This document shows, in pieces, positions 51,228 through 64,000 of a DNA stretch of 64,000 bases (positions within the stretch are counted from its first letter, which is position 1; each line of letters starts with the position of its first letter). The DNA lies in assembly GCF_036884655.1 (NCBI RefSeq), contig NC_088339.1:23455501-23519500 (forward strand), written 5' to 3'. A model generated the notes under the pieces. That model was given only the letters and a program-made list of their open reading frames with translations. It was not told the origin of the DNA and ran no database searches. The position numbers and the translations under genes were made by a program. The DNA is from Musa acuminata AAA Group. Lineage: Eukaryota; Streptophyta; Magnoliopsida; Zingiberales; Musaceae.

Positions 51228-51857
51228 ACCGCGAAGGCCACGCCCGGTGTTCTGTAATAATGCTCGGACAGATACCGGTTCTTCCGCTGTCTCTGGGCCT
51301 TTTTAGGCTGCAGATGGAATTGGATTGGGTGTCCTGCAAGGAGACAAACAAAGGTTTATCACAGTTTGCGAGGTCCAATTCCATGACTGCAAACAATTCC
51401 ATTTACTCATCAGGAACTTCTGTTGTGTCAGAAGAGTCACCCGAAGAGGAGGACTATTGGTGTGTCTGCAAATCTTCATGTTGTCTTGGTAGAAAGCCAC
51501 ATCATAACATTAGAATAGTCGAGTCAGATTAGCATCTCTCCAGCTTCCAAGTGGCCTAACCAGTTTGGAACCAAGAACTTCATATAGTGCTATAATTTTG
51601 AGGAAATAAGAGTAAATATCACAATTAATGCTTCAAAACCAATAACTCTTCATTCGATACTAGAAATCATTCTAGAAGAATTTGTTGAGTAGATGGGTGT
51701 TCTTTGAATTATGATAAAAGACTAGTCTGAATCGATAGAATTTTTTCCTCATGGCATCCATGAGTTTTGAACTAATATAGAACATGGATGAGCTCAAAAG
51801 TATGAAGTTCCCGCACCCTGCACCTTTTCATCTCATCTTTATGTCGTTGGGGAGACC
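51228..51857. other. Convergent spacer between NAT and spermidine synthase genes
   Basis: Contains the NAT 3' region (51228 to about 51530) and the spermidine synthase 3' region; no further gene. Confidence 0.6.
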
Positions 51858-55784
<3,927 letters not shown>

Positions 55785-57421
55785 CTTCCGACCCCGCCGC
55801 CCAACGCTGTCGCTCTGTGCCTCGAGAACTCAATCCCTTGGTTGTAGACGCGTTTATATTTCTATATTAGCCACCTCAAAGTTATGGTTTATCAAATATA
55901 CCCCTATAAATTGTGCATTCAAATAAGAAATGACTTATTTACCCTTATCTCTCTACTACATATTAATAATCTCAATAAGATTAGTATGTATGCCTTGAAA
56001 TATACCCACATAATGTGATAAATAGGCACACTGTAAATTGTTTTGTTCCCATAAAGAGTTTTGGTACCAAAAACATATTATAATGACAACATGAAACGCA
56101 TATGATAGGGGTCTCAATTAGGGTTGGCATTTTGAGACTTTTGGAGCACCCTTTATTTATTCTCACCTATCCTTTGGAACAAGTGGAATCATCATGGACA
56201 TGTGTCCCCAAATTAATTAATTATTTATCTCCCTTTTCAGTGTTAAATTTGAGAATAAAAGAGGTTGATTTCCATGTTATTGTCTACGATAAACTTCAAC
56301 ATTAGTTGTGTATATCAAAGTGTAATTTATCTAGAAAAAAATCACTATCAATTTATTTTTAACTATATTTTTAGTTAAATTTTAGTTTTTATTCTTATAA
56401 AATATTTTATTTAAATATTTTTTTTTAAATTCTGCATATATTTGAATCGATAAACCGATTCAAGTTAAAATTATCGAACCTTATGTGGCTTTCCTCTTCC
56501 TTTTTTTATCTCTCTTCCCTCGTCCTCCGAGAGGGACGATACGATGATGAAGGAGATAAAGGATAGTGAAGAAAATGATATAAGAAAACAAAACTTGATC
56601 TATTTTTTTTTTTTTTTGGATCAAATCAGTCTAAAATGAATAAGAGTGTATATTTCTATATCGAATGGCATGTAATGAATTGCTTTTTGATTACATGTTT
56701 CTGCAGATATCGAACTGTAACAATGAGTTGCACACCAATTATTGGCAGATTTAGCCAACGAATGAAGAAGGAACAGTGGAAGAGGTTTGCCAGCTTCGGG
56801 TGTCAAAAATGATTGGCGGCATCGTTGCAGAAGACACGGTGCATGCAGCTCGATCACTGCGTTGAAAGTTGGGAGCCTACTTTGCCAGGAATGATGGGGT
56901 CTGCTTCAGAAGAAAGGGAAGTTTGCTGCTGTCTTTTGCGAGTGGATGAATCGATCGGGGAGTTTTTATTTTTTTTTTCTTTTTTATAGCTGCAAGTGCG
57001 TTCATAGATGTCGTCTGGTGCCATTTTTTGGGGCGGTGGTGAGAGCAGGGAAAGCTGGGATATGACAGAGAAGAAAGGCTCACATGCTATCAGTCTGCTG
57101 TAGAAGATGGTCCGCCGGAGAAGAGAAAAAGAAAGAAGATGTTGGAATCAGATTCGGGTTATCCGATAAAAGACGAGAGTCAATCTTTTTTTTAATATTA
57201 CATTCGAAAAATAGGATGGTATTATTGTTCGAAAAATGAAACGTCAATCATCTTAGAATCCTTGGATGATACATAAAACGATATAGCTTCATGCTTCACT
57301 CACTCATGCGAACAAAAACGTCCTGTCTTGAATGATTTTTAGATATTTTTATGTACTAAAATCAAACTTAACTATATTGAAAAGATTTTCGATAAGTATC
57401 GAGATAAATAGATCGAAAGTA

Positions 57422-57470
<49 letters not shown>

Positions 57471-58873
57471 CCCTTGTATCATGTGATCGAGTCCTTATTG
57501 GATAATGAAATTTTGAATCCGGATAATTAGAGAAAATATTTTGATTTCCAGTGATGTTAATCGAAATGGCCTCTCAGATAGTTCTTATTGTATATATGAA
57601 GATTGGTTTATTTTTCCTTATTGGGATTTGTATTGGGATGCTGTCTTCGAAATGGGATGATTGAAGGAATCATCGGACTCTCGCTTCCACTCCATCCATG
57701 ATGTCTTCTCCAAGACTCCAACCTTGAGCAGGACAATTAATTGCTTCTCCCAAAGTCCCAGTTTACAGTATAAAAAGGTAAAGCAGATGCTCTAGGCATC
57801 CACAAAAGATGGATGTTGTTTTTGGACTACTATCTGTGCGACTCTACCTAAGATAAGTTAACACAACCAATATCTAAAACTTGCTACAGTGAGTCTATGA
57901 GAAGAGGACTAAAGAGAGTGACGACACTCATCATCAATAGCTTGATTCAGAGTCATCATGAGCTCAGGATTAAGCTTTGTTCAAGGGAACAAGACTTCTG
58001 GAAATACCTGTTTGAAGCTGGTCTATAGCAAGGGGTGATAGAAAAGCAGTAAGATGCAAGGAATGCATGAAGCTGTAGTGCAGACTTACAGAACAAAAGA
58101 GACTGATATGTGCATCAAGAAAGCATGGAAGATTCATTAGATGACCTTTCAACTCTATTCAAAACCACTAATTTTTGCATGCATGATTGAAAGAAGATTT
58201 TAAGCCCACTTGTCTCAGTTTGAATGGATATTTCATGATTGATTTGATTATCTAGTGAGCTATTCCAAACATGCTGTACTAAACACTCGTTCGATAAAAA
58301 GTATTTGAACTTGGAGGATAGTCTTTGTATTTGCAAATCAATGTAAACCATAACCATATCAAAGTATGCACATGGAGATGTAATATTCCTCAAAATAATA
58401 CGATAATGCGATCAAAATCTTTGACTTTGATGAATTTAAACACTTGTCTCTCACCAGGAACTTCAACTTGATAAGAAGCTAATGAAGTAATATTCGTTTC
58501 AGAAGCAAGGTTTCAGAGTGTGGAACTATTATTCTATAAGACAATAAGGGATGATAAGTGTTTAGTTCAAAGATGTGAGTTTTAGCAATCAACGGAAAAC
58601 CTTCAGCAAAGAAGTTAAAGTTTTAGTTGCTAAACCCTGATAAAATTTGTATCACATTGAAATAATCTAGCAACAATTTTTTTATCTCACAAAAATCTTC
58701 AGTGACAAAAATGTAAGCCAAATTTCAATAGTACAAAAGTTCAGCCGAAATCAATTATAAAAACTTGTCCATACAGATAGATAAGAACTATTCAGTAATC
58801 GATAAAACAAACTCTTTAAGTTCAGCAAAGAGTTTGGCACCATTTTTACTGCGTGTGTGCGTGTGCATGCGTT
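55785..58873. other. Three-kb spacer between spermidine synthase and TrpB genes
   Basis: AT-rich; contains short low-complexity stretches, a T-run near 56610, a (AAT)n run at 57423-57467 and the TrpB 3' region. No additional gene was recognised. Confidence 0.55.
57423..57467. repeat. (AAT)n microsatellite
   Basis: About 15 AAT trinucleotides. Confidence 0.96.
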
Positions 58874-61800
58874 TCATGGCACAATATGAGGGATGGCAGC
58901 TAAAGATGCTTGTACCTTCTCATTGGAGTGTGACAGATCAACCATGTTTCCTTGCAAATATTTCTCGTATGCAGCAAGGTCAAAGTGGCCATGACCGCAC
59001 ATAGCCATTAGTATGACTTTCTCCTCTCCTGTGTCTTTACAGTGCAGTGCTTCTCTAATTGCAGCAGCAATAGCATGAGTTGGCTCTGGAGCTGGAATTA
59101 GGCCTTCGGTCCGTGCAAACTGCAATGCGGCTGGCAATGACAAAGATGAAATTTAGAAACACCCAATGATTCTAGCAGTGACAACCACAAACTCACGATA
59201 TTGCTTTATACATGCAACTGATGACAAAAATATCATATTGGAATAATGAACCCGACATGTAACACACACAGACACAAATATATATTATGTAACACTGAAG
59301 AAAAGCACAAAAATCTTATGTTCAGTTACCTTGAAAGCATTCAGTCTGAGGTATCGCAATAGCCTCCATAAACCCCATCTCATAAACATGTGAAATTAGT
59401 GGTGCCATTCCATGGTAGCGCAAACCACCTACACCACAGAACAAGTTCAATATCCTGAAACTTATAAAGAGACAACAAAAAAGAGTCCAAACTACTGATG
59501 AATTTAAACCTGCATGAATTGGGTCAGGGACAAAGTCATGACCAAGAGTATGCATCTTCATCAATGGTGTCATCCCAGCTGTGTCACCATAATCATAGGT
59601 ATAGACTCCTTCAGTCAGTGAGGGGCATGCTGCAGGCTCCACAGCTCGTATCAGGGGATCCATTCTTCCTTTGAGCATCTCCCGAATGAAAGGGAATGTA
59701 AGGCCTCCAAAGTTGGACCCTCCACCGGTGCATCCTATGATCACATCTGGGGTCTCACCTACTGCTTCTAGTTGGCTAAGACACTCCTCGCCAATGATAG
59801 TTTGGTGAAGCAACACATGATTCAGAACACTTCCCAGGCAATACTTGGTGTCTTCATGAGTAGCTGCAACCTCAACAGCCTCCGAGATTGCTATTCCTAA
59901 GCTACCAGGGCTCGAAGGATCTTCCTGGAGGATTTTTCTTCCAGTATTAGTAACACTAGAAGGTGAAGGATGTACTTGGGCTCCCCATGTTTGCATCATT
60001 AATTTTCGGTAAGGTTTCTGGTCATAGGATGCACGGACTTGCCAGACCTGGATGCCAAGTTGCAAGGCAGATTAATATCATGAACAAAAACATTATTACA
60101 CACACATCTCCTCACTTACCTCGCAATTCAGACCAAACAGGCTGCAAGCAAAGGCCAAAGAGCTACCCCATTGCCCAGCACCAGTCTCAGTCACCACATT
60201 TTTCACTCCTTGCTGAGCATTATACCAGGCTTGCGGAACTGCGGTATTGGGTTTATGTGAACCAGCTGGACTTGTGCCCTCATACTTGTAGTAGATTTTT
60301 GCAGGTGTCCCGAGAAGTTTCTCCAGTCTCTTAGCTCTATAATTCAGTAAGGAAGTTGAGCTTTCTGTTCAATATGGCAGAATGTATGGGATCCAACAAG
60401 ACAAACCTGATGAGAGGAGTCGGGCGCCACAGCTTATAGATGTCAATAACTTCATCTGGTATAGGGATGAACCTGTCATCGCTCACCTCTTGCCTAATCA
60501 ACTCATCCGGGAAAAGGGGTGATAGATCCTCATGCTTAAGTGGCTTGTGAGTCTTTGGATGCAGAGCTGGAGGAGGTTTTATCGGGAGATCAGCAACAAC
60601 ATTGTACCATTGTCTTGGTATCTCTACCTTGTTTACATCACCATAAACAGCTCTGGTTCTTAGTCCATGAGCGTGGGAGAGCTTTTTGTGGATTGTAAAC
60701 TTTAGGCTTGGTGCTGAACCAAGCAATGATCTTTCAACACCTAAAAACACAGATAGTGAGTATTATCGATTGTCATATTTATTCATAGAATATCGGAAAC
60801 AGATGTCTAGAAAGACACCTTTAAATTAGGTCATCCAAAACCTACATAGGAAAATGAACAAAAGATATCAACTAGAGAAACATGATTCAACCCAGATGTG
60901 ATCCTTATACAGACCGATAAGTGCATATTAATATAAAGTCAAAAATCTCTACAGAAGTATGAAGGTCAGAAGTTTGATTTGAGTCAGCTTAACCTGTATA
61001 ACTAAGTGCAAATAACCAACTATCCTCAAAAGAATGGGAAAAAGCAAGTGAATGGATAGCATGACTAGCTGAAGTCCCTCTAGCAGTTGACTATCATGAG
61101 AAATTAGACATGTTTTAACTCTCTCAAAAACAATAGTTTTGTGTGTCAACAGTTCTAGACAGCTTACTTGCTTCATTACAACCTATTAGTGTACAAAAAA
61201 TAACACATTCAATCACATCTAGGTCTCAGATTTCAAGCACCCTTTAATTATCACTTCATCATTCATATATGTGAAGAAATAGAAGAGCATAAACCAAGCT
61301 CAACCTACATCATAACAACTATGAGTTATAAAAGGTTTCCTGAAACCATGATGCAACAAACTACTTAGGATTACAAAGTTGCTTCTGGTACAACAAAAAA
61401 GTCGGAGATTTTAGCTAAATGTTTGAATTCTACCCCAGAGCATGTAGTGTTCTTCAGAAGCTCCTACAGCAAATTGTTTCTTAGACACAAGCATAGGCAG
61501 TAGTTGGCTGAATTTAAAATCTGAGAATGTAAGATCAGGTTCTGTGCCAAATCTAAGTTCACATACACAAAATAACTAAGCACAACTAAAATGCAAAAAA
61601 AAGGAAAAAAAAAAAAAAAAAAACAACGTTTGAAAGCCTTACCTAATAATGATTATGCCATAGCCTCCCTACATTAGCTAGTTTTGCTGTCAAACAAAAC
61701 TTAGGCAGCAATACCAGACAAGCTATCCACCTATGGCCGATCTTCTCAATGAGTCACAAGCCGTGCGACTCTAAGAAAATAGGAAACTGATCATTGTTTA

Positions 61801-62390
61801 TATCCTAAAAGAGCCACAAATACCTATTCCATGAATTTGTCCTTGAAATACTAAATTTTCTATTTCAAAAGTCTCTTTTATGCGCTAAGCACAAAACTAA
61901 GAATATGAAGACTCTTTTACACATGAAATCCGCGACACTAAAAATCAGAATTTGGGCCCCTCGGGCACTTGAGACTGTCAAAATGAGATCTAAAAGATCC
62001 GACATAATTGGGCATTATGAATCTGCAAATACTGCCGTAAAGAACTCATGACATGAAGGTGTACAGATCGCAAACCAGCCTAGTTTGCCATGAGAAGCAG
62101 ACCTCTTCATGTGCGATCAAGCAATCACTCATCGTTTTGGGTCAAAACCCACCCCTGGGTATGCTTTAGATGGCAAGCCAATCATCATCATTCAATCTTG
62201 AACAAAGGTTTTTCTCGGTAGAGATGAGGTTAATGGAACTTAGACAGTCACGAGAGGATCCTGTTGGCACTGCTACAGTGGATTAACGCGACACAGCAAC
62301 AGGGTTCGTGGAGTTCAGATGAAGCATACCAGGGAAGGATCTCCGGAGACGGTCGGAGAAGGGGGAGGAAGGCAAGAGCGCCGTCGCCAT
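58874..62390 (-). CDS. TSB: Tryptophan synthase beta chain, type 2 (TrpB2), plastid-targeted
   Basis: PLP enzyme joining indole and serine to make tryptophan. Six minus-strand exons: 62390-62330, 60740-60407, 60336-60120, 60047-59510, 59428-59330, 59130-58874; 501 residues. The first exon encodes [20 protein letters not shown], a transit-peptide-like start, joined across a 1.59-kb intron. The core starts about residue 50 ([16 protein letters not shown]). PLP lysine is in [20 protein letters not shown] (Lys140); the phosphate loop is [10 protein letters not shown]. The sequence is of the type-2 class, with GYR/KHE-type insertions and the terminal [10 protein letters not shown], rather than the TrpB1 class that pairs tightly with the alpha chain. 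Frames close at every junction. The 3' end is 58874. Plastid location is inferred from the N-terminus. Confidence 0.95.
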
Positions 62391-63018
62391 GGAACCTCTC
62401 TGTTCCTCCTCCTCAGAAGCTTCCTTGGCAGGCCGGCCGAACCCAACACAAGACGGCGAATGCGGTGCGCTAGGGCTCGTCAGGAAGCAAGAAATCGTTC
62501 CCTATTGAGCTGCGTGCGTGACATTGACTTGATTTGGGCCGATTCAGGAAGTCAGCTGCGCATGCGTGAAAGGCGTCCGAAGTGGCAAGGAAGCTGCAGA
62601 ACTACGACGCACGAGCCGCAGCCCGACACCGTATCTATCGCAATTAAATGCACGGCCACATCCTACCCGACTCAATTCAACGCGAAGCTTGGCAGCAGCA
62701 GGGAGTGCCAAATTCGCTGGGGTCCACGCATGCTGTGCGTAAAAAATGGGGTCTTTATGGTGAACTTCCTTTTCTTTAACATTTGGGAGCAGCAGAGAGT
62801 CCGATGTCCGACCCAACCGTCGTACGTGCGCGTTCACTTGGGTGGGGAAGAGACAAACCACTGGGGTCCACCCTCACTGTACAAAGAATAAGGCCTGTTT
62901 TGAGTGAACATTATTTTATTGTATTTTTCCATAAAGACCAAACTACCCTTTTCATCCTAAAGTAATAGTATTTTCTTAAAATTTGAAGAAAAAATGTCAT
63001 ATTAGGAGGCTAATTTAA
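62391..63018. other. Intergenic: TrpB promoter side
   Basis: Moderately GC-rich region upstream of the TrpB start. A few long open frames on both strands look like composition effects, with no signature. Confidence 0.55.
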
Positions 63019-63372
63019 CTAGTAGAATAATCTCACAGCCATGGGCATAGACCTGACCTTTTTCATGATTAAGAAGAGTCTTAAACAAATGTGATTACTG
63101 AAAGCAACCATAAAAGTGTTCACCAAAATAAAGTATAGATACCTCGCAGTGATATCATCATGGGCAGACAGATTGCAAGTCATGAAGGAAATGATTCTAA
63201 ATCTATTCATCATGTAATAAAGGAATTTATCTACTTCAATGTGTTTTGACTTGCAAATTATCTGATAATTCTTTTGCAGATTCACACTGATGATAACTCT
63301 CCTGTCTACATCTAATATTACTTTTAATCTTTTCACCCAAAAAGTGAATGCTACACCTTCACATACAGCCAC
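63019..63372 (-). pseudogene. Degenerate copia polyprotein fragment (RNase H end)
   Basis: A 117-codon open frame on the minus strand includes NLQKNYQIICKSKHIEVDKF, which resembles the 'NP..HxRSKHIEVDxHF' end of copia RNase H; the upstream segment resembles its WLKRLL block. It lacks a real catalytic context and is short, so it is only a remnant. Could be chance. Confidence 0.35.
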
Positions 63373-63925
63373 AGCTAGTTGCAGGGAAGATAAATTATCT
63401 TTTGTTAGACTGAGATGAAGTACACTAAAGAAGGCTTGGATTCTCTCATCATGGAATATGAACTCTTAATATATTGTTTTCTTTCATAATGGATGATGGT
63501 TTCATGCATTGGTATATGCGCTGGTGATATGTGGGTGTGTGACGCTTTGTTCTCATCTCTAATGTGTGTCTTGTAGCTCCTTCCCAGATTATTACTGTGC
63601 TTTGTTAGGAAACACAAGTATTCGGAAGTCACAGCAGCCATAGGAGAAGATAACCTTTGATCTCAACCCACTATGAAGCACACAGCTTAAATTTACTGTT
63701 CTCACTGGGTGATAGGTTAACTGATGTTAATTTTGTACTAACATATCGATTAGATCTTTATAAGAGTACTCTTAACTTTATCTATGGATAGTTGTTTTCT
63801 ATTCGAACATTTTTACCGTTCAATTTTGTAATAAATAATATATTTTCAGAATCTTACGTTTGCACTCATCAAATGGCACGATCACAATCGGAATCTATGG
63901 AGTGGTCCTCCACCGTTCTCTTGCC
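63373..63925. other. Spacer before the next gene
   Basis: AT-rich; no feature recognised other than the promoter below. Confidence 0.5.
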
Positions 63926-63932
63926 TATAAAT
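63926..63932 (+). promoter_or_regulatory. TATA box of a gene starting beyond the window
   Basis: TATAAAT is followed within about 30 bases by a pyrimidine-rich leader-like stretch (AGCTCCCTCCCCACACC) that runs to the window edge, suggesting a plus-strand transcription start near 63960. Confidence 0.5.
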
Positions 63933-64000
63933 GAGGGAGGCTTTCTTCTCCCAAGCTGATAGAGCTCCCTCCCCACACCTCGCTAAGGAAGGAGACAGAG

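Noticed and set aside
62264..62891. Two overlapping plus-strand frames upstream of TrpB
   Set aside because: They overlap the antisense of the TrpB first exon and carry no domain.

Overview
The window looks like nuclear DNA of a flowering plant, most likely a monocot of the banana or ginger type (Musaceae is my best guess; nothing here proves the species). The reasons are split genes with small exons and GT-AG introns, GC-rich first exons next to AT-rich introns and spacers, many CT/GA and AT microsatellites, LTR-retrotransposon debris, a decayed plastid-DNA insertion, and plant-specific gene families. There are no operons; each gene is an independent unit.

Layout: 1-1990 is LTR-retrotransposon-derived, followed by AT-rich DNA with two tandem arrays (2094-2270 and 3780-4690). 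A GDSL esterase/lipase (+, 5846-7282) and a one-exon uncharacterised plant protein (+, 8458-9099) follow. A 4-kb spacer leads to a five-finger CCCH zinc-finger gene (-, 13166-16669) and a plant atypical dual-specificity phosphatase (-, 18773-21537). Next are a secreted GH9 endoglucanase (+, 23203-25645), a STRUBBELIG-family LRR receptor pseudokinase (-, 26789-32646), a small DUF761-like gene (-, 34957-35274) and a complete ANP/NPK1-type MAPKKK (+, 36555-41765). After a divergent RALF peptide gene (-, 42961-43341) comes a repeat-rich block with a long foldback element, a 257-bp tandem duplication and a rearranged plastid insertion carrying rps12 sequence (45695-47428). The last part has a nucleobase-ascorbate transporter (+, 48363-51227), spermidine synthase (-, 51858-55784) and a plastid-targeted type-2 tryptophan synthase beta chain (-, 58874-62390). 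The right edge holds a degenerate copia fragment and a TATA box of a gene that begins outside.

I rebuilt exons by hand from reading frame, splice consensus and remembered family architecture. All ten multi- or single-exon protein models, including the RALF gene, close in frame. Three introns appear to use GC-AG splice sites. Several genes touch wall, growth and signalling processes (GH9 cellulase, RALF, SRF receptor, ANP kinase), but their adjacency is probably chance.

I found no clearly new biological system. The items most worth a second look are the rearranged plastid insertion, the E2F plus MSA-like motifs upstream of the ANP kinase, the foldback element, and the RALF gene with altered cysteine spacing.
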